Shown piece by piece: positions 49,055 through 59,471 of a DNA stretch of 64,000 nt (position 1 is the stretch's first letter; the number at the start of each line of letters is the position of its first letter). The position numbers were made by a program, and so were the translations under genes. Under the pieces are notes generated by a model. The model was not told where the DNA came from, did no database searches, and worked only from the letters and a program-made list of their open reading frames with translations. Location of the stretch: assembly GCF_030463535.1 (NCBI RefSeq), contig NC_132880.1, forward strand, positions 35,992,842-36,056,841. The letters run 5' to 3'. Source of the DNA: Salminus brasiliensis (Eukaryota; Chordata; Actinopteri; Characiformes; Bryconidae).

Positions 49055-52000
49055 TACCCAGCTGTGGGAAAGTATCACAGCTCCTTTGCTGGCTATAACA
49101 GTCAGTAGGTGAAGAGAGGGAGGTGTATATCTGCCAGTTAGTTCTCATGGCTTGTTGACTGGCAGTGCAGGCTGCTGCTGCTACTGCTGCTGTTGTGGTG
49201 CTTTGTATGAATTATGAGCTCATCTCACTGCCAGATGAGGTAAGGTCGTTACCCCTCGTACCAACTGATTTCGGTCAGTTTTGCATGTGAAAATAGAAGA
49301 AAGGCATTTCACATGCATTAAACAGGAAGTGAACCCTCTCACCCTTCTAGTCCTGTGCTCTGACCACTGGTTGCCTGTCTATTTAGCCGCCAGCCCCTCT
49401 ATCCGTATCCAATTTTGTCTTACATTATTAAAAATAAATCTGATTCAATTACTAAGAAGTTTGTTCATGAGAAAAGTCCAAACAAGTCTTTATGATGTGT
49501 TTTATGCTCTTATAACTATGGATTCCTTTGCATTTGTAAATCAATCATTAATCATTAATTCCAAAGAAGAAAATTATGGTGAATGAATCTTTCTGAAACC
49601 TGCATAAGGGTTTTTAAAAGGAAAGAACAGCTGGTAAATAAGGCCCATTGTTTGTAATAGAGATACACTATACAGAAGTCTTTGGAAGTATTGGGACACA
49701 CCTCTTAATCATTCAATTCAGGTGTTTCATTCAGTCCCATGTTAGCCACAGGTGTATAAAATCCAGCACCTAGCCATGCAGTCTGCCTTTACAAAGAATG
49801 GGTGGTTCTAAAGAGCTCACTGAATTCCAGTGTGATGCTGTAATAGGATGCCACTGTTGCAGCAAGTCAGATTGTGAAATTTATTCCCTCCTCGGTATTC
49901 CATGATCGGTATTATTGAAAATTCTCTTTAGGAACCACATCAACTCAGCCACAAAGGGGCTGACCATGTATAGTTACAGAGTGTCGTTGCAGAGTGCTGA
50001 GGAGCATAGTGCACATAAGTCACTGTGCTCTGCTGAGTCAAAACCCGCTGCAAAAAGAAACCAACTCCAAATGAATGCTCATGGATTTGGAATGGGATGT
50101 CTTATAGGTCCTGCAGGTATAATGTGTAGGTGTCCCAATACTTTTGTCAATACGTATGAGTGTGAGGAACCTTGGTCTAAAGGTCTAAAGACATCAGACT
50201 CAGACTTCTGATTTTACCAATTTAAAAGTTCTTCTCTCTCACACATCTCTATTATAAACATGGTTCTTCTATGGCATCGCTGAAAAAACCCTTTGGAGCT
50301 CCTTTATTCTTAAGAGTGTATCTCCGTCTCGTTTTCTGTATGGATTATGTATAGATTAGGATGTAAGAAGCGCTAGGTGAGTAAAGAGCTGTGACAGTGC
50401 AATGTGAAGTGAGTGTAGGGATGGCAGAACAGCTTTTGGCAAGAATCTGACATAATCTCTCTCTAATCACACGCTGTCATACAAAGCCTAGGGAAAGCGG
50501 AAAGCTTTTTCGTTGTGATGAATATCTAGAGGGCAACCTTTACACAATAATGTATACCTCGTCAGGGAAAATACTGAGGGGATGCTCAGTTAAATGGCAG
50601 TGTCTGTCATGCGCTGACAGGTTAAATGGGGTCTTTGTCTTTCCTTTACAAGCGGAGAGCCTCTTTGCTTTAACCTCCTGTCTCTGTAGGACTTTATCAC
50701 CCTGGTAACAGTGTACATCATAAAGCTGCCATAAGGTGGTGCCATAGAGTCACTTTCTTGCCTTTCCATGGTTCAAAAGCATTGACATAATGCTCCATCC
50801 ATTTGCCTTTTGTCTTTTCGCAGTTTAAGCAGACTGACTTTATTAATTGGAGCTGTACCGTCTCTTTGCAGGTGTCAGAAAAGGAGACATGTAGCCAATC
50901 AGCAGATACAGGCAGCCATGGCACTGACCTGGTGGCCAGTAGCTCACACAATGGGCCTCTTACAAGTGGTACAGGTAAAAGCAATCACTGTGTTAAAGTG
51001 TTTCAAGTTTGAGTTTATGGTTTATATGCATGCACCACCTTCTAACACACATACAGAAATCTAAAAGCAAAATAATAATACAAAAAAACAAACATATAAA
51101 GCTATGTCTGTGTAGCCAAACATGGAGCTTATAACAATACATTTTCCATTGTTTTCTATATATTTCATAATAATGATCATACTATAAGTAAAACAGGTAA
51201 TAATCCGTATAATGTGAATGGATGTGAATGTTAATGGGTAAAAACATGAGACACACTGCAACTGTCTTAGAGTGTTGAGAATTTTTATGGTGATTTTCAC
51301 ATTATTTATTAGCTGTCACCCTCCCTGTGCTTGTAGCATTGTGTGATAAGGAGAGTCCTTGCTATGTTTGGAATTGGAATTGGAAATGCTACCTTTACTG
51401 TTAGATGCACCTGGTAGCTTCTGATTGAGTACACACAAACACTAAGAATAGAATTCAGATTGCTGTGGTTTAAAAAATAGAAAATAGACCTGAGAATGAA
51501 GTACCCTCACTCAGCTCTATACACAGGAACAATTACTACTGGATGGGGCCTTTCTTTACCTAAAACAGCTTTAATTCTTCATGACATGGAGGCTACAAGA
51601 TGTTGAACGCATTCCTTTGGCCATGAAGGGAAGAACATGGTCAACAACAATACTCAAATAGGCTTTGGCACGAAAGCGAGGATCGATTGGTATTAACAGC
51701 CCCAAAGTGTGCCAAACATTCCCCACACTATTACACCACCTCCACCAGCCTGGACTGTTAACATAAAGCAGGTTGGGTCCATGAATTCATGCTTTTGGAC
51801 CAGATTGTGCTACCATCCGTGTGCTTTGGCAGAAATTGAGATTTAGACCAAGCCACGTTTTTACAGTCTTCAGTTGTCCAGATTTGGTGAGCCTTTGCCC
51901 ACTGCAGGCCCAGCTTTCAGCTCTTGGCTGATAGAAGTGGAACCTGATGGGGTTATTTGAGTTACTGTTGGTTTCTAGTCAAAAAGTCTGGCCAATGTCT

Positions 52001-55000
52001 GTTAATCTCTCTCATCAAAAAGGTCCACATATCTGACTCTTACTTGATTACATCATTATGAGTGAACTCTGGAGATTGTCATGCTGAAAATCCAGAAGAT
52101 CAGCAGTCATGCTATGACGTGAACATTGTCTGAAACCCTTGGCCAGTATCTGCTGCTACATAATTGATTGATTAGTTATTGCATGAATGAGTAGGTGTAC
52201 AGGTGTGCGTATATTCCGATTATATGTGTAAAAGACTGTCCTCCTCTCTCTCTCTGTCCATCTCTGGCTACAGTGCTCACAGACACCATGGACACAAGCC
52301 CCCATCCATCAGAGGAGATGCTGTCCAGCCAGTCAGAGCTGCGCTCCTCTAAGTGTCCTCAGGACCGTGAGTTACCCAGCATCCCGCCCAGCGGTGCCCT
52401 GCAAGACGGCCCCGGAGCTTCCGGTGATGGCACATATGAAGTGGTGAAGAACACGGCCCCACGGGACCTCAGTGTGGAGGACTCCCTGTACGAGACTGTC
52501 AAAGAGCTGAAGAACGGGGGCCTGCACAACGGTACGCTGAGCCCTGAGGAGCCTCCTGCACCACTTCTGAACGGCCGCCTCAGCCCCAGTCCTGGCACTC
52601 CAGAGCACAGCCCGCTGCCCAACGGCGCAGAGTATGCCTCCATCGACCTCAACAAGAAGAGCCGCTACAGTGCGGACATAGAGGCTCGGCGCTCGGCTGC
52701 CAGCATGACCCCAGCAGAGCCGGAGGAGGACGAGAAACCCCCACCAATACCGGACAAAGCACTGGACGAGAATGACAACCAGCAGATCAATGGACTCCAG
52801 AATGGACAGGTGAGGAAAGAAAGAGGGACATGCAATAACCAGGAAGTCTTTAAGTCTGTATAATATAGAGTAGTGGATAACACCATTGTCCTTCACCTGT
52901 CAAACTGAGGTTCAATTCACCACATGGGCAAGAACACCAAGAGTAGATAGTGAGACACTGAGTACTTAAGCTAAACTCTTAATTTTTGGAATGTAATTCC
53001 AAATATTTTATTAAAATATGTCAGATTTTGGAGCATTTCTATTGGTCCATTTATCAGTAAAGAACAATTGCCAGATACATGTTATGTCCAAAAGTGAAAA
53101 ACAGCAAAAATGGAGACAGAAGGTTTTTGCAAGACACCAAATATGCTGTACTGTACCACCCTGTGGCCTCTTCAGACCTTCTAGGTCTTGCATTTTTGGG
53201 TTCCTCTCTGTTTGCTGCAGCCATCGTTCAAAATTCTGTTTGTGCAACAAGTGATGTTCTCTCTAATGGTGCAGTGAAACACCATCAAAGCTATATTGCT
53301 CCCCACACTCCATGCAGTGTATAGCTCTTATTACTAATTGCTGCAACCTTAGGATCAAACACACTGAGGTGCTCCATCAAAGCGAATGAAGAGTGTGGTT
53401 CTCACCATGAAATCTAAGGCAGTACTTGAAGACTCTTAGAAATAAAGGTGCTTTAAATGGTTCTTTGAGTGATGCCACAGGAGAAATAATTTTATAATGT
53501 AGATGTGTGAGAAAGAGGAACCTTTAAATTGGTGAAGAACCTTTACATCAAGTTCCTTTCTGAAACCACAAGTGGTTCCTCTATGGCATTGCTCAGAGAG
53601 TCATTTGAGGCACCATTATTTTATTATTGGAGAGTAAGGGTCTCCTAGGTTGACTCCCTGTTGCTCATTTGCAGCGGTGAGCGCTAAAGTTAGATGCAGG
53701 AGAGAACAATAGCGGGCGACTCCAGCTTAATTATGATCTTTTAAGGTGGCGTGCTCTGGGTGGCTGCACTGCGAGCACGGCCGCAGCATACAAATGAAGC
53801 CATCTGTGGAGGAGCGTGGACAGCTCCTACTGCGCATCGCTCCCACTGTGAGCTCCACATGACACATTCACTTCACACACACACACACACACACACCGCA
53901 TTCGCTACTGGCACCAGAGCAGCACGGCTCTTTTCTTTGTCTCCCTCTCATACTCGCTGTTCTCTTTGTCTTCGCACCTCCAGCCAATTAGCTAGTAAGT
54001 AATGAAGGTTCGGAGTGTATGGCAGCCAGGTTTGCCCGCCAAATGCTTTGCAGGGGCACCTGCATCCCCCCCCCCATGTGTAATGTAAAGTAACGTCAGC
54101 ACTTTTTATGGTGCCTCCCACTCGTGGTTTTTACCTCCCCCAACACCCATATGGCCTGGGCTTGGTTTAGGGTCAACCCCAACTGCTTCATATGCACCTC
54201 AGCTCTGCATGAGTGTGTGTGTGTGTACTGAGCAGTGGTGATTTGTCTTATCAGTCACACCGTGCATGTTTGTGTGTTCGGTATGTATTAATCTCGCATA
54301 GCCAGATGCTGTCCAGCTCATTTGGAGCTGTACCGCATCTGTGATTCCTTATACCTGTTAATGGCCTGGCTCGCTCCCTTTGTTTGTTTTGTATATTACA
54401 AGTACTCTTGCTTGAACTGCATAATGCTGCGATATTCAACTCATATTTGTGTATAATCCTGTAAGATTACTCTACCGTCTCTCTTTGGTATCCTTCAGCT
54501 TGTCAACAAATGCACATGTAGATCAAGTGTAGATCATCAGATTATCTGCATAATTATTATGTTATAGTGGTCCAAATCTAGTTTTTCTCTAGAATTGACA
54601 TTTTTATGAAATAGTCATATAATTACTATCTATGCTTGCCTCTAATATAAATCTGAAGAGTTGTCAATACTTAAATTCTACACAGGTGTAACACTGTGTA
54701 GTGGACCTCGAGGTTCATTTATAGGAAAGCAAAATATCACACACTGCCCCCCATATATATATATATATTAGTTTAGAATTATTGTGTAAAGTGGTTACAT
54801 AAAGAACTTGAATGGCTCAAATTATCAGCAGACAGACAGAGATTATTATCTGCCAGAAAGAATAAATAATGTGCAGACGGTACATGTACAGAGCAGAAGA
54901 ATGAATGGTATGTCAGACTCTGTCCTTGCCACTCAACTAGTACAGGGTCTTTGTTCGCAACAATGTAGAGCTGCTGTATTTCAAGCAAAGCTCTACTGTA

Positions 55001-55782
55001 AACTAACAGCTTCAAAATAATTTTAATGCTGCACTGACTTATAATAGGGAGAAGGGAGTCTCCGTCATTGCCACTCTGGGATCGCAATGCTGCTAACTGC
55101 ATTTTGTAATTTTGCTGGAGCAGCTCCAGATCTCTTGCTTGAACTGCATAATGCTGCGATATTCAACTCATATTTTGTGTAAAGTCCTATAAGATTACTC
55201 TACCGCCTCAGTCCACATGCTTCTTTCACTTTCAGTAACAGGTCTGTATCTCTCAGCTTGTAGTGTATACTCCACAACTGTAAGGGGGCGCCCAGGAGCA
55301 AAAATACCAATTCAAAACCATATATGTTTCACTTTTTGACATAATTAGAATTTGGTAGTTGTGTCAACATTTCATGACAAATGGCTCAGTTAAAAAATGC
55401 TCCAAAATGACTTAAGTTAAAGGAATAATTTTTTTTTACATCGACTTCCAAATGTTTTTTTTCTTCTTTTTTTCCTCTTTTTTGTGTCAGATATTTACAC
55501 TTCTAATGATCATGTTGCCTATTATTTTTATAGTAGTTAGTGAGTAGTGTACAGCATCAGCATACTCTGGTAGACACTATGCCTTAACCAAGTACATTCA
55601 TGCCAGTCATAGCAACACAGGACATACTGTAAATAAACAGAATAAGGGAATGATTAATTAGGAGTAAAACAGGTACGAACATAAATTATTCAGCCACCCC
55701 AGAGAGGTGGGCATGTGGCTGACTGGGAGTCTACTCTTGTCAGCGGTGTGTGTGAAGTTGCTAACACATGCACTACAGTAAG

Positions 55783-55833
<51 letters not shown>

Positions 55834-56034
55834 GATGTTGAGCGCTGGAGGTTCCAGCTGCCCACTGTCTGCTTGACAGCTCACCTTATTGATGAATGAG
55901 ACGCCGGAGTGTGTCTGTGTTTGCATGAGAGGCCCTGTCAGGTAGCTGCGGGACACACACATACACAGTCACAGCATGTGCACTACAATGCACGCATGTT
56001 CACACACACACACACACACACATACATACACACA

Positions 56035-56066
<32 letters not shown>

Positions 56067-59000
56067 GGGTAACATGTTTACATTAAGTTCATAACTGTGT
56101 TCCGTTATGTATGCCTGTATATGAGATGTGTACGGTGGTGTGGTTTGCCAGTTGGAGAACATTTTAATGAGGTTCTGCTCAACAGGTAGTCGACACTGAG
56201 AAGGAAGTCTCTATTTTGTTTTCTGAAAAGACAGATATCAAGTGTGACCTAGTGAAAATCTTCAGGAACTCTCATACTAGCTGGGCATTAGATACTCTCA
56301 CCAGTCTAATTTCCCATTCCCTTTATTGTTAAATGAATTAATATTACTCATTTAATTAGTTAATCTAAGTAAAATACTTGCTAATGTCTAGGAATAGAAT
56401 ACTGTAGATAGTAATAGAAACAGCTGGTTATATGTGATCAGACACTAGCCAATTACTTATCTGGGAAGTTAACATGACCAACCCTTGGGCAGTGACAGTA
56501 CTTGCAGATCCTGCTCACAGGAAATCAGAAATTGCCTTGAAATTACTATGAAACTAACATCTGTGTTATGCGGTTCATGAGAGTATGAGCCATTCAAAGG
56601 GTTAAATCAGAAATGGAGTGAGTTTGTGAGCTGATGAGGACGACAGGTTGCATGCTGCGGTGTAGAGCGGAGCCAGGAGCCCCTCTATCATCCTGCTGCT
56701 GCTGTGATGGACTGAGGGTGGCACTTGAAGATAAATTGTTCGTGTCAGCATGTCAACGCTGCAGTGTGTTGCTAAAGGGAAAGGCTTTCAGCGTCAAAGA
56801 AGACCTCGCTCTCCTTGAGGATTTGAGTATGCATTCATATCAGTGTGAAATTAGGGGCTTCTCTTCATTAGCTGACGCGATTGAACGCAGCATTCCAGGC
56901 CGTGGCCCCTCAGCAAGTGCCCTCCATCAGCAGCCTGTCATTCTTAATGTCCTGTGTGTCATCACTCTCTCGTACGCCCCTTTGACACAGCCAGGCACTG
57001 GCTTTTGAGCCATGCCTACGAACGCACACTTTTTATGCTAGTAAATCAATTGAACAAGCACTTTAATTAATACAGTAGGCTGGACGGAGTGAATTAGGGG
57101 ATAAGCTGCGCTGTTAAAGGAGTTTGTTGGTGAAACTGTCTTGGTGGAGCCACACCAGTGGGCTCAAAGGCTATTAAATTAATTGCTCCGCTAATTAAAC
57201 CAGTATCAAAGCACATCTCTGAGCCTGTGCACTCTGACTAATTTGTATCTCTGCAAACACACTTTCAAGTTCACAGAGGCGACGCAGACTTAATCTCAGA
57301 AACGACCTCTTCACCACTTCTTCATACAAATCGAATTTAGCATTTTCGTATCAGGCCCGCGCAGTTAACATTAATCTCGGCACATTTACAGCCAAGTAGA
57401 CTTTAACTTTGCGCTTCCTGATGGGGCCATCACTGCCTCAAAGATTGATATTGCTCCTGGGCAACCAAGGTGTTCATTATTGATTAACTATAGGACTTAG
57501 TTTCCTAATGAACTCACAAATCAGTACCCCTTATTAATAATACACAACATAACTGTTGCCAAAAATTAGAGTTTAATATTTGATATTTTACAATTTACAA
57601 TAATATTTGATATTACAAATTATATGGCAGTTAGTCTTTATCTTAAAATCTGATTGGTTGAGAATCTTTCTAATCTTGCTGACATTTGTGATAACAGCAC
57701 GGCTTTTTCACACTAAAACTGTATCACTCCGCTGATGTATTGACAACAGTTAAGAAGGCTAAGCTGAACCAAAGTCTGTATAAAAAAAACTGCTCACCTG
57801 GCGGCTATCTTTGCAATGCCACTATGCTGTCATTTCCTGTAACACAAGACCAGGCACCATCTTTATGAATGAGGAGATACCAAAATACTGGAAATTGACA
57901 TTGACAATTATTGAAACATAATTTAATTCACTGATAAAATCTGACTAAAACCTCAAAAACCATGAATAGTTTGGGATGTTCGGCTGCCACAAAGCAAATT
58001 ACAGAATCAGTAATAAGTAAAAAGACAAGAAATCAACAACATAAAAAGTCATGAAAAGGCGACAATGGCAAGGAAAAACTCCCTCCGAGGAAGAGACCTT
58101 GGGAGGAAACAAGACTGACAAGGGGGGGACCAGACCCATCCTCCTCTGATCAGAACTATTTATAAATTATTGATAAAAGTCACTGAACCACCGCATAAGA
58201 CTGTTCTACTGCTTAGGTGTGCATAAATAATCATATCATAATATAATAATCATAATATAGCTTAACATAATGTAACTTCATATTATCAAAGTAGTGATAA
58301 ATTACGTGTAAAATTAATCTGGCAGTTGTTCTTTTTACCTTGTGTCAAATTTTCATGACGAATTTCCATGAATGGGCAGGGTCATGGATCAAAAATGATC
58401 TCTATATCTAGCTGGTAGCTATCTCTAGTAGCTCTGTCAACGCAAAGTCTTGACATTCTGAGTGAATAATTAAGCACTTTTATAAGATGTTATGCATAAG
58501 AGTGCTAAATGCTGTACATTTAAATGTAAAATGCTTAAAATGGCTTGGAATAAAATCATTTTACCCTGACTCCCAGTAAAGTAAAAGTTTTTTTCCCTTC
58601 TCCTGTAAAGCTATATTGGAACAAAGTTGCTGCGGGATGGCAACAAAATGTGACATTACATTTCACTAAACACATTTTGTAATCGCACTTGGCTCATTAA
58701 AATGAGCAGTGAAAGTCAGAGAGTGTGAAAAGTGTGAATTATACTCTCTTCACATTAATCTTCATATTTTTGGATTTTATGTGTAAATGTAATTCATCTT
58801 TATTCTGTTAAATGTAATTATGTATATATATGTGATTACATTAAAACAGTTGTATAATGTAAATTGAGTAAATATAACCTATAGGCTATAGGGTTATACA
58901 CGGTTAAAATTGCACAGTTGAAGCTCATGTTTTACTGTGTTACAGTTACACTCCCCATTGTCGAGTCCTCCAGAACCACAGAACGGTGTCACTCCAGCTG

Positions 59001-59471
59001 TGGAGGTAAGATTCTTTCTCAGCAGACTTGTTTTGCATTTGAGATTCTTCGGTGACTAAGATGAAACTAATTCACAAGAAAGTCTGTGTAGTTTTAAGGA
59101 ATTCAATTAGAGGGAGAACACCAAAGAAATGATCTCCTGTACCTTCTTGCCTGCAGTTATCGGCTGTGTACTCCACGGTAGTAAAGCCGACGGTGGAGGA
59201 AAAGGAACACGACTACAGCAGCATTGGAGAACTTAGGGGACTGATGCCAGAGTCGACTTCCAGCGACCTGTATGCGACCGTGCGGGATGTGTTCCCATCG
59301 CCTCCTAGCGAGCAGCCCCAAGTGGAGTCCATGGAGAACCAAGACCCTGGATACGAGACCATTAAGATCCCAAAGACTGTGGAGGAGGGCCAGCAGGGGA
59401 ACGGGGAAGTGGAGCCTGACTATGAGACCGTTGGAGAGCTGGGCCTAAACAGGGAGACTTCCCGCCTCTGA
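47118..59471 (+). CDS. pag1: pag1 whole coding span (six exons, 411 aa)
   Basis: Phosphoprotein associated with glycosphingolipid-enriched microdomains (Cbp/PAG). In the family, this raft adaptor is phosphorylated by Src-family kinases and recruits Csk to switch them off. Exons 47118-47287, 48082-48133, 50872-50974, 52274-52809, 58946-59005 and 59157-59471 join in frame to 411 residues (human about 432). Seen: membrane helix about 30-51, palmitoylation motif CASC (Cys52, Cys55), the family's GDHENLMN (66-73), SH3 ligands RELPSIPP (140-147) and PPPIPDK (264-270), tyrosines 163, 181, 229, 240, 312, 327, 346, 373 and 396, and a C-terminal TSRL. Y312 (VYSTV) corresponds to the human Csk-docking Y317. 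Human ends TRL, a PDZ ligand for EBP50; SRL keeps the class I pattern. All introns are GT-AG. Whether this is the only pag1 copy in the fish is unknown. Confidence 0.95.
47288..48081 (+). other. pag1: pag1 intron 1
   Basis: GTGAGT...CAG intron. Its first 220 bases contain the right arm of a 147-bp inverted repeat (47360-47506). The remainder is AT-rich with nothing recognised. Confidence 0.85.
47360..47506 (-). repeat. 147-bp inverted repeat, right arm
   Basis: Reverse complement of 43108-43254 with three mismatches. It begins 72 bases after the coding exon 1 donor. Confidence 0.9.
48082..48133 (+). CDS. pag1: pag1 coding exon 2
   Basis: Finishes Gly57 and encodes QKKATRLPGDHENLMNG (58-74). 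The basic juxtamembrane stretch and GDHENLMN are hallmark PAG1 text. Acceptor tttttctccag, donor GTATGT; exon ends in phase 0. Confidence 0.93.
49018..49051. repeat. (CA)n microsatellite
   Basis: Perfect CA run. Confidence 0.95.
49668..50157 (+). mobile_element. non-autonomous element derived from a Tc1-like transposon
   Basis: Ends 'tacactatacagaagtctt' / 'gtattgggacacac' and 'gtgtcccaatacttttgtca' are inverted. Inside, 'aaagagctcactgaattcca' and 'gtgatgctgtaataggatgc' recall the 5' part of a fish Tc1-like transposase (KELTEF...VIGCH), then a jump to later text. Broken and non-coding. Confidence 0.65.
50160..50322. mobile_element. palindromic MITE-like repeat
   Basis: 'aggaaccttggtctaaaggt', 'acatggttcttctatggcat' and 'cctttattcttaagagtgta' are shared with 16895-17075 and 53436-53640. 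Confidence 0.5.
50872..50974 (+). CDS. pag1: pag1 coding exon 3
   Basis: Encodes residues 75-108 (VSEKETCSQSADTGSHGTDL onward) and the first base of Val109. It aligns with human PSDKEMFSRSVTSLATD and following text. Acceptor gtctctttgcag, donor GTAAAA. A second, strong acceptor 48 bases upstream would add 16 in-frame codons (see findings). Confidence 0.85.
50975..52273 (+). other. pag1: pag1 intron 3
   Basis: GTAAAA...CAG intron with a Tc1-like transposase relic (51560-52030) on the minus strand. Confidence 0.85.
51560..52030 (-). pseudogene. Tc1-like transposase relic
   Basis: Read on the minus strand, the text resembles the catalytic region of a fish Tc1-like transposase: 'caaatctggacaactgaaga' near 51870-51890, 'ccaggctggtggaggtggtg' near 51735-51755 and 'tatttgagtattgttgttga' near 51635-51655. 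Frames are interrupted by stops and shifts, and both ends are missing, so it is a dead fragment. The family identification is from memory. Confidence 0.7.
52274..52809 (+). CDS. pag1: pag1 coding exon 4: main cytoplasmic exon
   Basis: Encodes residues 109-287. It contains RELPSIPP (140-147), GTYEVVK (Y163), DSLYETVKE (Y181), AEYASIDLNKK (Y229), SRYSAD (Y240), the acidic EPEEDEKPPPIPDK (257-270) and LDENDNQ. The first two tyrosines have the same residue numbers as in human PAG1. It is strikingly GC-rich compared with its introns. Acceptor ctggctacag, donor GTGAGG, phase 0 at the end. Confidence 0.95.
53436..53640. mobile_element. palindromic MITE-like repeat
   Basis: Arms 'cttagaaataaaggtgcttt' and 'gaggcaccattattttatta', with 'ggttctttgagtgatgcc' opposed to 'ggttcctctatggcattgct'. 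Best-preserved member of the palindromic family in the window. Confidence 0.6.
53874..53896. repeat. (CA)n microsatellite
   Basis: Short perfect CA run. Confidence 0.9.
54405..54480 (+). repeat. local direct duplication, copy 1
   Basis: Starts ctcttgcttgaactgcataa and ends 'gattactctaccgtct'. Matches 55132-55208 with a few changes. Confidence 0.85.
55132..55208 (+). repeat. local direct duplication, copy 2
   Basis: Same text as 54405-54480 with a one-base insertion and a few substitutions. Confidence 0.85.
55784..55831. repeat. (TG)n microsatellite
   Basis: Perfect TG run. Confidence 0.95.
56001..56066. repeat. (CA)n microsatellite
   Basis: CA run with TACA interruptions. Confidence 0.95.
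56600..57480. promoter_or_regulatory. candidate enhancer block in pag1 intron 4
   Basis: No recognisable repeat over almost 900 bp, with clustered homeodomain-like sites (ttaattaat at 57064-57072, attaaattaattgc at 57174-57187, gctaattaaacc at 57190-57201). A 124-codon frame at 56634-57008 has no recognisable domain or splice context. Regulatory role is inference. Confidence 0.3.
57990..58195 (+). repeat. dispersed teleost repeat, copy 2
   Basis: Matches 6080-6310 in order ('aagacaagaaatcaacaaca', 'ggcaaggaaaaactccctcc', 'catcctcctctgatcagaac', 'tttataaattattg'). Confidence 0.65.
58946..59005 (+). CDS. pag1: pag1 coding exon 5
   Basis: Sixty bases, twenty codons: LHSPLSSPPEPQNGVTPAVE (288-307). 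Acceptor tactgtgttacag, donor GTAAGA, both borders phase 0. Proline-rich and poorly conserved. This segment is shorter than in human PAG1 and accounts for part of the length difference. Confidence 0.85.
59006..59156 (+). other. pag1: pag1 intron 5
   Basis: Short 151-base GTAAGA...CAG intron. Nothing else in it. Confidence 0.9.
59157..59471 (+). CDS. pag1: pag1 last coding exon: Csk-docking and PDZ tail
   Basis: Encodes residues 308-411 and TGA. Opens LSAVYSTVVKP, equivalent to human ISAMYSSVNKP, where phospho-Tyr317 binds the Csk SH2 domain. Further sites: HDYSSI (Y327), DLYATV (Y346), GYETI (Y373), PDYETV (Y396). Ends NRETSRL. Acceptor cttgcctgcag at 59155-59156. Confidence 0.95.
   Translation, partial: LSAVYSTVVKPTVEEKEHDYSSIGELRGLMPESTSSDLYATVRDVFPSPPSEQPQVESMENQDPGYETIKIPKTVEEGQQGNGEVEPDYETVGELGLNRETSRL

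Larger units (their letters stand above)
48134..50871 (+). other. pag1: pag1 intron 2
   Basis: Contains a T1-family fragment (about 48305-48450), (CA)n at 49018-49051, a Tc1-related element (49668-50157) and a palindromic repeat (50160-50322). Confidence 0.85.
52810..58945 (+). other. pag1: pag1 intron 4
   Basis: Largest confirmed intron (6.1 kb). It holds a palindromic repeat, (CA)n and (TG)n runs, a 76-bp direct duplication (54405 and 55132), a repeat-poor block at 56.6-57.5 kb and a dispersed repeat at 57990-58195. Confidence 0.85.

Noticed and set aside
56634..57008. 124-codon plus-strand frame in pag1 intron 4
   Set aside because: No recognisable protein similarity; the block is better explained as possible regulatory DNA.
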